Shown in pieces: positions 10,001 through 21,700 of a stretch of 50,219 nucleotides of DNA. Location: IMG/VR virus record IMGVR_UViG_3300034198_009452, positions 1-50,219 of that record, one strand, 5' to 3'. The translations under genes and the position numbers were made by a program. Within the stretch, counting starts at the first letter, position 1; every line of letters starts with the position of its first letter. This DNA comes from a virus. The notes beneath the pieces were generated by a model that worked only from the letters and a program-made list of their open reading frames with translations, did not search any database and was not told where the DNA came from.

Positions 10001-13000
10001 GACTGCATAATCTTGCAGAAAATACTTTTACATTTTTATCATAACCATCTATAGTCTCACCAACACTAAAAATACCTGCGGTCATAGATACTTTTAGTAA
10101 TTTTGGAATTATATCAATTGAGGTTGACCCATCAAAATAAGGTGTATATCTTGAACGAGGAAATAAATTTGATGCTAAAAACTCAACGTTTCTAGACCTC
10201 ATTTTATTACTATTTTCTCCACTTAAATATAAATTAGATAAGTAAATATTTTTCCATTCACTTTGCGTTCTTACAACTTTGCCTTTTATAGAATTTATAG
10301 TTTTAACCCAAGCATCTGTAGATGGGCGAAGTTTAATATATCCAGTATAATCAGATAACCCATGAGGATTTATATTTTCTGGTGTAGTTGCAAATGGCTG
10401 AGACATATCACCCCATTCAATTTCTGAATAATTTAAAGTAATTAAATCACCAGTTTTTTTAATATTAGTATCAATTAAATCTAAATTTTGTGAATAATCT
10501 ACATTTTCTAAATTTAAAGATAAATTTGGTAAAATTTGAGTTTTAAACGATGCCATAGAAACATCGGTGCTCATTTCACCATCCTGTGAATTAATTGTTA
10601 CTCTAGTATCTGGATTTTTATAATCAACTAAATTTGAATTTATAAAACTATCTGCAAAAAATCCACATTTATATTTTGCTAATCCCAATCCTTGGGTATC
10701 AATAATTTGTAAAGACTTAACATCCAATTCCAATAAACTTAAAGATGCAAAATTTTCAAGATTTTTAATTCTTTCTTCAAGAGACCCAATATCTTTCATC
10801 GTATATCTTTTATTTTCAATTAATGAAATTTTAATGTCATTTACATCGTAAACATAAGCAGGTATTTCTATATTAGCAATATCCATAGCATCTTCTAAAG
10901 AGTATGGTGCTTGTGGATTTAGGGAAGAATATCCGGTAATTAATTGAAAATTGCCATTTTTGTTTAAAATCAATTTATCAATTCTTGGTACAAAATGAGA
11001 ATATGAGATTACAGTAGATTCATTAGGTGATACAACTATTTGGATATTTGATTGTGAAGTTGAAAAATTTCTACTAGAAAAATCAAATGGTGAAGCAGAC
11101 GATGATACAAATTTAGACACTCTTGGTCTAAAATCTAAAGTATCGGAAGATCTAATGTTATTCTTTAATATTGGTACATCTTTTTTAAAATTATCTGAGT
11201 TGTAACTATTTGCAGTATATAAGTCTCCAGAATCAGATTCTGAAACATCAAAATAATTAAAAATAACTAATAATTTTTTGGCAGGAGAATTTGTTCCAAA
11301 ATTTCTAACTATTTTAGAATAATCGTAATATTGATCTTTTTGTCCTTTATCTAATGTAAAATCATTTGTCCTGTTTATATAAACTCCAGAAATAACACTC
11401 AATACTGAAGTTGATATTTTTGATTCTTCAAAATTTACTATATCATCATTTTGAAATTTATTCGAATTTAAATAAACAAATCGAACGTTAGTTCCCTGAA
11501 TTTCTACAATTTGCCCACAAGCCTCACTGGATGATCCAAATATCTTTTCACCAATAATTGCTCCAGATATAGATTCAGATGGGAAAACTATTGTATCTAA
11601 AATTGGCGATTCTGAATTTGAAGATTCGTATATTGCTAAAATGTTAGAAACATCAGCAACATTCAAACATATTTCATCATCTTCAACTCTAGTGCCATAG
11701 TAAATACTAGTTGTTAAACCACTAGTATTATTAGAAATTCCTAAAGATGTTTTACTAATTAATAATTTTTCACTTCTCTTATAAATTTTTGTTTTATTAT
11801 TAATAAGATTTTTAGTAATTGTGCAAATTACAGCAACTCCAGATTGAGATGTTTTGAGACCAGAAAAGGTTATGGTAGATGCACTATTATCAAACTGTAT
11901 TTTATCTGCTGTTATTTTTTCTATTGTTCCATCAGAATAAAATATGGAATATCTCCCTGCAGAAAATGGTTGGAAATATCCATTGGATATATTGAAATCA
12001 GAAGAAACGGATAATGAAAGTGTTCCTAAATTTGAAGTGGACTTTTCTGTTACTTGTTTTGTTACTGTTATAGATGATGACGATAAATTTACGGAAGAAA
12101 TATTCTTATTCGGCAAATTCATGAATAGACTTGATTTATCATTATTTTTAATTGTTGATTCGCCCAATAAAAATGCTGAAGAAACTGAAGAGGATGTTGG
12201 TATAGCACCATCACAAACATTTGAAACTGTCGCAACCCCAATAACGTTCATACTTAAACCGTCTTCACTTACAGATATAACTTTATTATAAGTTTCTGTA
12301 AGAAATCCAGATCTTTGATATCTAATAATAGAATCAGTTTTTATTCCAACAAAACTTTTTCCTGGAGATATAACAGTACTTATACCAGATACTGATGTTT
12401 GAATAGTTATGGTGTCTGAAGGACTAAAATTAGGAGCAAGATTTTTTTGCAAGAATACATCTGCCGAAAAATCTGTAGATAATCCAGATAAAGAAACGTC
12501 TGATGCTTTTTGATAGACTGATTTTATATCTTTTGGACCATAAACTTTAATACTTTCTATCCCTCGTATTAAATTTTTATTATTATTAAAAATAATTTGT
12601 TCGTTCTTTATAAAAGAACCAGAAGTTTGATATAAAAATATTGTATTTCCATTATTTGGATTTTCTGCAACATAACCAGAAGCTCCACTATTTAAACCTT
12701 TTACAAAAGAAGATTTTACTACTTCATTAGTAACGTTTGAATTTACAGTAATAGTAGTATAAGTTTGAAAATCATAGACATATAAATTCCATCTACTAGA
12801 CGCATCTGAATATGACCCATCACTAATACCAAATGAATATGCCCTACATTTTCCTATAGTTGTTCCTGCACCCGAAATATTACTAGTTTTTCTATTATTG
12901 AAAAATTTTAATTCGTAATTATTATTTAAACCAATTGCCGGAGATCCGGAAACATTATTCAGAACTATCAAATTACCCATCTCAAATAAAACAGGTGAAA

Positions 13001-14153
13001 CCGGAACAGTATTTACTACTCTTGTTTTTCTAGCATCTAATATTGTAGTAGATGATTTCTCTATATCATTTCCACCTACATATGCTTTACCTGAAGAAAT
13101 TTTAACACAAAGTAATTCTTCATTTGGAGTATTATTTTGTTCTGTTTTTTGATTTGCTTTAAATATACCTTTTTGATCCACTAAATTATTTAAAGAATCT
13201 TCAACTGAAACTGAGAATGGACTCAATGCAAAGTTTCCTGATTGCTCGTAAGTTCTTTTTGCTATAAAATCTTTTATTAGAGAATAATCAGTAGTTTCTT
13301 TTATTTTTTTAACAACTCCTCCAGTAATTCTTAATATTTCTATAAAATTAGTATCTTGATAATCTGTTAGTAACTGTTTTGTTAATTTAGTTTTTAATTT
13401 AAATCTATCTGCACCCGGTGCAGAATAATTTGTAAATCCTTTTGCATTATCATATAATGAAGAATCATCATATGCTGATAAAAATTCTTCTGATACTGAT
13501 AGACCAATCCTATATGATGGAGTGTTACTATATTGATCTAATATAATAGTATCTTGGGAAACGGTGACAAATAAACCTCTTATAAAATAAATACCAGGAG
13601 AAATTGAAACTGCAGACCCTGTAGCAGTTGAATTTGCATCTATTAATGATGCAACAGTATTTCCTGAAGTTATAGTTGTATTACCATACTTAACATTATC
13701 TAGTGTAGTTAAAGACTCACCATCAATAAAACTTATATTTTCATTGTTTGAATTTGAATTTAAATATTTTACATATAACGTAGTTACATTTTCGCTAGAA
13801 TCATTTCTTGAAATGACATTTTGAACTATGGCAGTAACCTGAGAAATATCACCTATTAATCTCTTCCCTATTAATTCTTTATAGTAAAATTCTACATCTA
13901 AACCTAAATGAATCGGACTTATCTTAACTGCATAATAATTTGGGTCATAAGAAACCTCTCCAGGAACAACAACAGATCCATCTTTAAAAATACTTTTCCC
14001 TAAAGATGATATTTGTTCTTGTAATATAGATTGTAAAGTGGTTAGTTCTCTTGCCTGAACTGGATAACCAGGTTTAAATAAAACTTTATAAAAGTTTTTA
14101 GATGCATCAAAATCATCAAAATATGGTGATACGTTTAGGTTTGTTTTTGCCAT
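7071..14153 (-). CDS. Giant DUF4815-type virion/tail protein
   Basis: 2,360 residues. The N-terminal block from MAKTNLNVSPYFDDFD through KVLFKPGYPVQARELTTLQS to ILQEQISSLGKSIFKDGSVV matches DUF4815, a domain typical of very large cyanophage tail proteins. The remainder is long, Ser/Asn/Thr-rich and beta-like, with glycine-tyrosine repeats in the last third, such as SVGIGYSDGLYSDVPLF and SGSGYSKGDLLGIATGYNP. The C-terminus (SEYEFTADNLGEFVGFVIKI) looks like a jelly-roll end. It lies directly after gp8, where T4 has the baseplate and fibre genes 9-12, so it is probably a baseplate-attached fibre component. No enzymatic motif was seen. Confidence 0.85.
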   Translation of the reverse strand: MAKTNLNVSPYFDDFDASKNFYKVLFKPGYPVQARELTTLQSILQEQISSLGKSIFKDGSVVVPGEVSYDPNYYAVKISPIHLGLDVEFYYKELIGKRLIGDISQVTAIVQNVISRNDSSENVTTLYVKYLNSNSNNENISFIDGESLTTLDNVKYGNTTITSGNTVASLIDANSTATGSAVSISPGIYFIRGLFVTVSQDTIILDQYSNTPSYRIGLSVSEEFLSAYDDSSLYDNAKGFTNYSAPGADRFKLKTKLTKQLLTDYQDTNFIEILRITGGVVKKIKETTDYSLIKDFIAKRTYEQSGNFALSPFSVSVEDSLNNLVDQKGIFKANQKTEQNNTPNEELLCVKISSGKAYVGGNDIEKSSTTILDARKTRVVNTVPVSPVLFEMGNLIVLNNVSGSPAIGLNNNYELKFFNNRKTSNISGAGTTIGKCRAYSFGISDGSYSDASSRWNLYVYDFQTYTTITVNSNVTNEVVKSSFVKGLNSGASGYVAENPNNGNTIFLYQTSGSFIKNEQIIFNNNKNLIRGIESIKVYGPKDIKSVYQKASDVSLSGLSTDFSADVFLQKNLAPNFSPSDTITIQTSVSGISTVISPGKSFVGIKTDSIIRYQRSGFLTETYNKVISVSEDGLSMNVIGVATVSNVCDGAIPTSSSVSSAFLLGESTIKNNDKSSLFMNLPNKNISSVNLSSSSITVTKQVTEKSTSNLGTLSLSVSSDFNISNGYFQPFSAGRYSIFYSDGTIEKITADKIQFDNSASTITFSGLKTSQSGVAVICTITKNLINNKTKIYKRSEKLLISKTSLGISNNTSGLTTSIYYGTRVEDDEICLNVADVSNILAIYESSNSESPILDTIVFPSESISGAIIGEKIFGSSSEACGQIVEIQGTNVRFVYLNSNKFQNDDIVNFEESKISTSVLSVISGVYINRTNDFTLDKGQKDQYYDYSKIVRNFGTNSPAKKLLVIFNYFDVSESDSGDLYTANSYNSDNFKKDVPILKNNIRSSDTLDFRPRVSKFVSSSASPFDFSSRNFSTSQSNIQIVVSPNESTVISYSHFVPRIDKLILNKNGNFQLITGYSSLNPQAPYSLEDAMDIANIEIPAYVYDVNDIKISLIENKRYTMKDIGSLEERIKNLENFASLSLLELDVKSLQIIDTQGLGLAKYKCGFFADSFINSNLVDYKNPDTRVTINSQDGEMSTDVSMASFKTQILPNLSLNLENVDYSQNLDLIDTNIKKTGDLITLNYSEIEWGDMSQPFATTPENINPHGLSDYTGYIKLRPSTDAWVKTINSIKGKVVRTQSEWKNIYLSNLYLSGENSNKMRSRNVEFLASNLFPRSRYTPYFDGSTSIDIIPKLLKVSMTAGIFSVGETIDGYDKNVKVFSARLCSPNHKYGTYNSPSETYSVNPYEDTNILSDYSQSTTVLNIDTYSLADDYDGRFYGYVSPNMVLVGRSSGAQCTVSTQDLISDNFGDLIGCFFVRNPFLPLLPSNIFNVGDKTFKLETSSSTQSSNSTQIRTSLCESVFYLTENSNFSNNSIIRRPVLTRSSILSSKSHLSQTFKVDNSGGFLTSIDLFFAEKDNNEKVTIEIGEVDIGGTPTNKVLQDFARVQLLPSQVNTSADGELATKATLPSPLYLEPNKQYCIKVYSPASSNYVVWTATSNQATVTTQNFPNSEQIIYSNQFIGGNLYKPQNAAISSPSLSQDLKFKLYKAQFVSAGTVFFTNPILSNTSSSEFYDSNNEKLVSNPITGLPQKYIVGISTSYMNDFYTFGKKIQFSNGNFGFIEKSGGKISGVTTTSVGIGYSDGLYSDVPLFTIKGFGPNVYNASANLTFSGGKLNKTVIVTSGSGYSKGDLLGIATGYNPKGSGAVISVSDLNGIDTLLLTNVPGRTIQLGNTLSYFDESNNQVSLAGTFVSQTPRILNDLYTGSVFKVDHYNHGMHDSNNYLTISGVFPDTTPQELTASITSESNIISVASTSNFSSFDGGSVVGFNTGYVLVNNEIIAYTSVNANSLQISQRGVNGSITRNHNSGDMVYKYECNGVSLMRINTTHTKSNSQYLKSFETSDSYYLSFNREESSNSTFVEEKTFGGSNCKITQNYQYNSIIPKFNILTPSGTSLNSSIRTVSGTSVSGSEPSFVDQGLLPLSLNSKNDFDSPRLLASRINEINNITGTTKSKSMIISLSLRTRDSNVSPVIDIVEGSTVALIRNKLNKPISNYISDDRSNLLLNDPHSSVYISNQITLLKPASSLKVITNCYRTSSSDFRVLYKLIRADSSEVEQSYEFFPGYSNLKDINGDGIGDTIIDTSLNDGTSDFFVGSTAEGEYSEYEFTADNLGEFVGFVIKIVMSGTNEARPLKFKDVRAIALA

Positions 14154-14159
14154 TTTAAT

Positions 14160-15722
14160 TTAAAATTCCAGTACGATTTTAATGTCTTCTTTTTGTTTTG
14201 GATTACGATTGACAATAGGTCTACTGTCAATATACAATACTTCACCAGATCTTCTATTTATTTCTGGTTGAGAAATACCATTAACAAATGATGAATTTAA
14301 ATTAATTGATGATGTATTGGATAAAACCAAAACAGATTCTTGAAATGTTGGATCAATTGCAGCACTAAATCCAGAAGAAGTAGTTATTAAACTTCCCGCA
14401 GTTGAAAATCCTATTGGATTTCCTTGAGTAAAAACAGTTTTTGAATCTTTTTGATCATATGATAGATCATTATAATATAAAGATCTATCTATAAAATATT
14501 TTAATACTTTTGTTTCGCTGTCATATGATGCAATATATCCAACAGCAGTTCCAACTCCGGTTATTGATTGGAAAATCTTTGCTCCAGGGATTGCCAACTC
14601 TGGGGATGAAACTGTACTTGCGTTTAATTTTAATGAATATAAATTTGAAAAAGTGCTATTTGTATAAGTTGAAGTTGCAGATCCAGCAACTGTTGGGTTT
14701 TTAAGAATCCCTATTTGGGCAAATTTTATATCAGTTGGAAAATCTTTTGTAGAATCGTCAAATCTAGCATAAACTAAAACTCTTTCACAACCTAATTCTT
14801 TGTATATATCAAAACCATGACCTCTAGATGGTGGAATTATTGGTATTAAATGTGCAAAAGATGTTGCACCTTGATTTATTGGTGATAAATCAACTCTACC
14901 GTAAGTATAATTTTTTCCACCACTAGAAACTAAAACATCATTTATTTTACCACCCACAACGTCAACAATAACTTTAGCTCCTTGTCCATCACCTAATACA
15001 TCTAAAGACGCTGTTGATGCATTATATCCTGTTCCGGCATTTTCTATATAAACTTTTTTTATTTGATTATCGTTTATTAGTGAATCTCCACTAGTTCTAA
15101 CTGCTTTAATGTCTGGATCATTTGTAGTTTCCCAATCCGCTGGAACTGGTATATATTCAATAGAATCAAATTTAATAATATCACTTGGAGATACTGTAAA
15201 AAGGTACTTCCAAACATATCCATCTCCACTTTCCCCAGCTCTAGATGGTTCCAAATCTACAAAAGAGGGTTCATCTTGGGAAGGATTTCCCAATCTGTTG
15301 GTAGATTTAGATCCATTATCTATACACAAATACACTCTATAATCTTTATTAATTACATAGTAATTTGCATCATATAATCTATAAGAGTTTGTTTTTGGAG
15401 AAGGATTTTGAACAGAATAATCATGGCGATACATTTCATATATCGTATTCTTTTGCCACTCAACTTTCCTTATTAGTCTTCTTATATTATCTGAAGTTAT
15501 TCTTTTGCCAAATAAGATAGTATCTTTGAAATGGTCCAAATAATTAAAACTATCTTCTGGAGTTGGAATAGAAGAGTCCCAAGAAGTTGTTCTACCAAAT
15601 CCTACCTGAGTGGGATTTGGTAGACCTAAAACTACGTAATAAGAGTTACTCGAATCTCTGACAGAATCTAGAAAATTTTTTGAATTTAATACTCTAAATT
15701 GATCAGTAACTATTGCCGCCAT
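14160..15722 (-). CDS. 8: Baseplate wedge protein gp8-like
   Basis: 520 residues, longer than T4 gp8 (334). The N-terminal half (DQFRVLNSKNFLDSVRDS, WDSSIPTPEDSFNYLDHFKD, IRRLIRKVEWQKNTIYEMYR, DYRVYLCIDN, GYVWKYLFTV) is the recognisable cyanophage gp8 core. Around residues 228-275 are GY beta-repeats (NAGTGYNAS, SSGGKNYTYG) like those in gp14 and gp7, which account for part of the extra length. gp8 is part of each baseplate wedge. A TATAAATA late promoter lies 26 bases upstream of its ATG, giving it separate late transcription after the huge gp7 gene. Confidence 0.9.
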   Translation of the reverse strand: MAAIVTDQFRVLNSKNFLDSVRDSSNSYYVVLGLPNPTQVGFGRTTSWDSSIPTPEDSFNYLDHFKDTILFGKRITSDNIRRLIRKVEWQKNTIYEMYRHDYSVQNPSPKTNSYRLYDANYYVINKDYRVYLCIDNGSKSTNRLGNPSQDEPSFVDLEPSRAGESGDGYVWKYLFTVSPSDIIKFDSIEYIPVPADWETTNDPDIKAVRTSGDSLINDNQIKKVYIENAGTGYNASTASLDVLGDGQGAKVIVDVVGGKINDVLVSSGGKNYTYGRVDLSPINQGATSFAHLIPIIPPSRGHGFDIYKELGCERVLVYARFDDSTKDFPTDIKFAQIGILKNPTVAGSATSTYTNSTFSNLYSLKLNASTVSSPELAIPGAKIFQSITGVGTAVGYIASYDSETKVLKYFIDRSLYYNDLSYDQKDSKTVFTQGNPIGFSTAGSLITTSSGFSAAIDPTFQESVLVLSNTSSINLNSSFVNGISQPEINRRSGEVLYIDSRPIVNRNPKQKEDIKIVLEF

Positions 15723-15747
15723 TTATTACTTTATACCATTTTAACTA

Positions 15748-15755
15748 TATTTATA
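15748..15755 (-). promoter_or_regulatory. T4-like late promoter for gp8
   Basis: The minus strand reads TATAAATA in the 35-base gap between gp7 and gp8, 26 bases upstream of the gp8 ATG. Spacing and sequence match the gp25 promoter. This gives gp8 and its followers transcription independent of the 12.7 kb gp7 gene. Confidence 0.75.
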
Positions 15756-15757
15756 AA

Positions 15758-18700
15758 TCATTCAACAAATATTTTAACTAAACTACCAAGTTCTCTCAAT
15801 CCATACCCACGTCTTTGGATTGTTGGGTGCGTAGATAATCCAGTAGATGCAGTATATCCACTTAGACCTATAGAAATAGGGGAAGAAGATCTTTTTAAAT
15901 TACTAAATCTACCCCAAGAAAACTTACCCCTTGGGACTAAACCAGATGTATTAATTCCAGAAATATTAGTTGTATTTGAAATATTGCATATTAACTCACC
16001 TCTTAAACTTAAATCAACGATACTATGAATTTCATATACATTATCACAATAAGTAGTGCCTACTGAAATAATACTAGAACCGTTAGAATTAATAGAAGTA
16101 ACTCCATTTCCGACATAAGTGTCAAACACATGTATTGGATATCCAACTTTTAAAGTTTCAACTAATGAATTTTGATCATATGAAGTAAAGAATTTAATTG
16201 CAAGATTAGTTCCTATTCCAGGACATGTTGTAATTCCAGTAATTATTCCAGCAAATCCCTCAACAAATTGAATGTTATCTATCATTTCATGTTTATATGA
16301 AGGCATAGGTGCAATAATTTGCGGAGGATTTACTGAAGTATATCCATAACCAGAATTGACTATATCAAAAGGAGATGTAATTGTTCCAGCAGAAGAAACA
16401 GTTGCGTATATAATTGATTCTGTAGTAACTCCTGGCGTCGAATTCATTTTTAATAATATACTACTTCCAATTCCGATATAACCACTTCCACCGTTAACAA
16501 TATTAATAGTAGAAATAGTAGATCCTGAAGAAACAGTAGCAGTTAATGCGGCAGAGACCTGAGTTATAGGATCTACAATTAAGGCATCAAATGAAGAAAT
16601 ATTTAAATCAAAGTTATTTTCTTCATAATTAAAAAATTGTGCATCATCTACAAATATTTCAGTGTCAGAAGAACTAAATGATTTTATTATTTTCGCAGTT
16701 GGAAAAACCATAGGTTCTAAAGAATCTCTATCTTTATATTGAACAATTTCGTTTGTTATTACGTCAGTTTTTTGTGGAATTAAATTCATCGGTTTTGCAT
16801 TTAATTCATCGATTCCTTGCCCCAAATAAACTCCAGTTTCAAATGTATCAGAAGATGTAATATACGAAATTACTCTTTGATTTTGATCTAAAGATAAAGG
16901 TATTCCATTATTTTTCTTAATTTGTACAGTGTCTCCTGGTTTAATTGTTGGATAAACTGTTATTTCTATACTATCAACATCTTTAGTTCCCCTATAGAAG
17001 AATATAGAAATATTATCCTCTGGTTTAGGTGGTTCAAAAAACTTAAATGTGGTCCCTCCTTTATATTCATAAGAAATACCAGGTTCTTGCATAACGCCAT
17101 TAATAAAAATGAGTAATATTGTAGAAAAATCTATTATCGCAGAAGCTGGATCAGTTTTACTGCGTTCAAAACTTAATAATTTATTATCCCGTATTAATGG
17201 GAATCTTGTTCTTACATTATTTTGTAAAGATTTTATACTATCAACAAAATCAAATTCGCCAACTTGCCATGAAGCAAATGTATCAGATCTAACTTCAGTT
17301 ACAGTAAATATAAGTTTTTCTAATGGTGATGAAAGACCTTGTGCTGTTGTTAATCCCGAAACCGTAAATATATCACCCAATTCAAAATTATAACCAGGTT
17401 TAGTGATAATAAAATCACTAACATATGAAGATGTTGAACCAATACCAGTTGTTTTTTCCGATGGTGAAACTTCTATTGTTATAGAAAGACCTATTCCAGT
17501 TGCTGTAGTATTTCCTATAGAAGGTCTATATATTCCTTCTATTTTTAAGTTTTGGTAAGAAGGATCTGAAATTGATACTTGTGGATTTGCATATCCAGAA
17601 CCACCACTTATAATATTAAACTGTGTTATTGAACCACCCGATCCAACACTAGCAGTAATAGACGCAGCAGATCCGGCATGTGAGGTATCAGTAATTGCTA
17701 CAGAAACTGTATTGTAATATCCAGAACCTCTAAATTCGTCTCCAAAATCAAATCCAAAAGAAGTTGTTAATGCCGAGGTATTGGTTGTTAGTTTTGATAA
17801 AGTTATAGAATTGATGCCTATATTGGATACTAAAGTATCGAATTGTAAAATATCAGTTTGGTTTGGTACTTTCAAATTTACATATTGTGGAACAAATTTT
17901 ATTTCATCGATATATTTGTTCAAAATATTCATAACTTTTTGATTAACTTTAATACTATCGGTATTAATTCCTGTAATTATATTTGTAGTAACTCCAATAT
18001 TTCCAGTTGCCGCTAATCCAACTATTATTGAGGTTGTAAAACCAATATGACTAATAGATCCACTTGTACCAACTCTAACATCTAGAACTTCAGAAGGAAC
18101 ACCAATTAATGGAGCATAACCATAACCACCAGTAAAAGCTAATGAAACTAATACACCACCTCTAGGCAAATCATTTTGATTTACGTCATAATCAACAGTA
18201 AATGTTTCTGAAGTATTTGGTAGCGTTATCCCTTTAAATCTTATACTAGAAATTCCATTATTTGTTAATGTTTCATAATTGTTTCCAGTATTTGTTTGTG
18301 TATCTGGTACTTGGAAAATATCATTAATAAGAAGAAGATTATTTCCTGCTTGAGCATCAGAAACAACTTTGTCATTTTCATATAATGTAAATGTTCTACC
18401 GATACCTGTAAATTGTAAAGATATATCATCATAAATTCTATTAATTGAATAATCTTTTTTCAAATAAACTCTTCCATTGAAAGTTGATTTTGGCAATGGG
18501 AGGTAATTATCTGCAAATAAAGCGTTATTTCCTTTTCCATCTGGAGCTTCAGAGAACCATATTTTATTGCCAATAATATTATAGGCACCTCTATATATTC
18601 TTACAGATGATCCATCCAAGTGAGTGCTTCCAATTGATCCTAAAGATCCCCTATTAACATTACATAATTGGAAAGTTCCAATTCCACTAATTGGACCTGA

Positions 18701-21700
18701 TGGAGTTGTTCCAACACCAACACTAATTACAGTCATATATTCAGTATTAACTTTAAGAATATCAATTGGTTGAATTGATGATATTCCACTTAAAGAAATA
18801 AATGATGTTCCTGCACTAACCAAACCGTTAAAATTTCCACTTAAAGTTTTTGTTAATGGTGTATAAGTTAATGGAGATTGCATGACTCCATTAACAGTTA
18901 ACACAGTTTTTTCAAGTTTCTTTTTCATTTCTAATCTATGAACATTACCAGAACCATAATTGGTAAATGTAAATCCTATTCCATTTTTAGTTCCAGTTAT
19001 AGTGAAATTATTTTCTCCTATTTTTCTTGCATAAACTGTAGATGGGCAAATATCAGTTACAATACCAACTTGATATGTTTGTCTAAAAGTAGTACCAGTG
19101 GAAACATTATTCAAGGTAACCGAATAATTTAAGTTATTGGAATAATAAACTATATTATTCGAGGATGGAATAACTTGTGAAGATGTTATAGAATTAATTC
19201 CTATAGAAACTATTGATCCATATTGTGTATTATTTCCAGAGAATATTCCCGAACCAATTGCCAATACTGCTGTATTTGCAATTCCAGTAATAACAGTAGA
19301 ACCAGAAGAAACACTACCTACAAAATAAGTATAAGTTTTTCCAATACTAGTTACAGATGTATTGTCTGGAATATTGGGTCCATAAAACACATTAGAACCT
19401 GTGGATATTAAACCTTCAGATGAAGCTATTCCAGTTACAGTTTTAAATCCAACGATAGAGTCTCCTACAAAATATGTTCCACCAACAACAGTAGTTCCTA
19501 TTCCAATTGCACTTGCAGCAACACCAATTAAAGTAGATCCTGAAGTATAAATTAATTCCTCATTATCTTCAAAAAAGTGATTAGTTATAGTAAATATTCC
19601 GGTATTTGTATCAAGTTGTTTAATATTTTTTGGATTGAATGTTTTTTCAAATATGGGAGTTCTATTCCAATTTAAATCAAAATCTAATCTATCTTTTCCA
19701 AAATTATTAATTGATCCATATTTGTTGACATATAATCTTTCTCTTGAAGGACCATATGATAAAATATCAGGAATATTAAATTCGTCATTTTCGGCATAAA
19801 GAAATTGGTCAATTGATTGAACTAATAATTCTGTAGAAGTAAAGTTAGATTCTGGATAGAAAATTAACTTAACTAATGATCCATCATTACTGGTAGAAAA
19901 TGTTCCCAATCCTGAAGAAGTTCCTACAGTAATAAATGGATCACTTTGCAATTTAGTATTTACTTGATCACTAACTATTAAAGTTTGATAAACTGAAACG
20001 GTAGAACCGACTGAAATTCTTATCAAAGATTTTAATACAGATTCTACGGAACTATCAAAAGTTTTAATCGTAGTTATTCCAGTAATATTCAAATAGTCAC
20101 TTTCAATTTTTGAAGTTTTTTCTGATCCTGGTATTTGATCTTCAACCAAAAATCTATGTATTCCTTCACCAAGTTGAGTATTTCCGATTGCAACTGTTTT
20201 TGTTTTTATTGCAAGATTACTAGATGTATTATTGGTAAAATTCAAACTCAAAACACCTGAATTTTCCGTTAAAGCAAAAGTTCCAATATAACCAGCAGAA
20301 AAACCACCCAAATATTGACTAGAATCAAAATAAAATTCTGCTATATGAGTATTTGTTCCATCATAAGTTCCAACAACCTCATAATAATTTAATGAGTAGT
20401 CATCAAGATTTACTATTAAAGAAGATGAGTGTATTGTATGATAATCACTAGATAATGCTCTAAAAACCGATGTAGTAAATCCAGATTGATTTTTTACCGT
20501 TCTTGCTTCACTAAACAATCTAAGAAATCCATAATCAGTAATTCCAAATCCAGTAACATTAGGTAAAGTGAAATATTCTCTATAAATTTTTAAATTATAA
20601 CTAGTATTATAAGGATCTGTGGGTGTAAATTTTAAAGTAGGATCTCCTACATTATTTAATTCTCCCTGAAAATATCCAAGATTGAAATTGGTATAAAGAT
20701 CAGATTTATTTAAAGTATATGTATTTTTAAAGTCATTTAAAACAACTAAATCTGAAACTTGAAAAGACCTTTCATCTAATTCATTTTGTGGTATGTTTGA
20801 AACTTGAACTAAAAATTTAGAATAAAATCCAGCAATATCATAATTAATAGTTTCTAAAAATTCATCTTTATTAAATTCTGAGCTAGAAAAACTATTACTA
20901 ATGTCATCTATTTGCAAAACTCTGTTTGATCTACATTCTATATAATTACTTAATTTTTTATTCAATAAACGAATATTAGAAGATGATCCTGCAAGAGGTT
21001 CATAATCAAATACTAAATCGTAATTTTTAATTATATCAACTCTTTCGCTATTATCTAAATTTAAAACAGTTGATAAAGATGATGTTCCACCAATAGATGT
21101 TTTTGAAGAAGAACTAAATCCAATTTCTCCAAAATTTTTAGTTCCTATAGGGTGAACAAGTTTATTGAGAGATTCTGCAAATTTATCATATTCTATAGTA
21201 CTTTTAATTGAATATGATAAATTTTGGTAATAATCATTATCCGGTAATGCTTGTGTCTCAAAATTTAATTTTCCAGTATCATTAACCCACCCAATATTTG
21301 CTCTACCAAAAGAAGAATAATTAAATCTTGCAGAATAATCAAAAACGTCAGAAATTACTGCTTTTGACCCAGAAGCAGTTCCTTTTATCGTATCAAATCG
21401 TTTAATTTTATCTGTTGTATTGGAAACATTAATAGAATTAAATAATAAACTTTTAATTTGAATATCTGTTGGTACATCATTAACATATAATTCCTCACCG
21501 TCAACAAAATTACTTTTATTTTGAATTATTTCAAATATCGGATAATTCTTTTCATTTATAGCAGAACTATATGTAGTTTGACTTATAACTGGTACTCCCG
21601 GATTAAGAGTATATGGGGATATTTCATATTTTAAAACAGCACTTCCTGGATCATTGATAAATTCAACAACTTTAAAGAAGTTATATCCATGATCAGCAGA

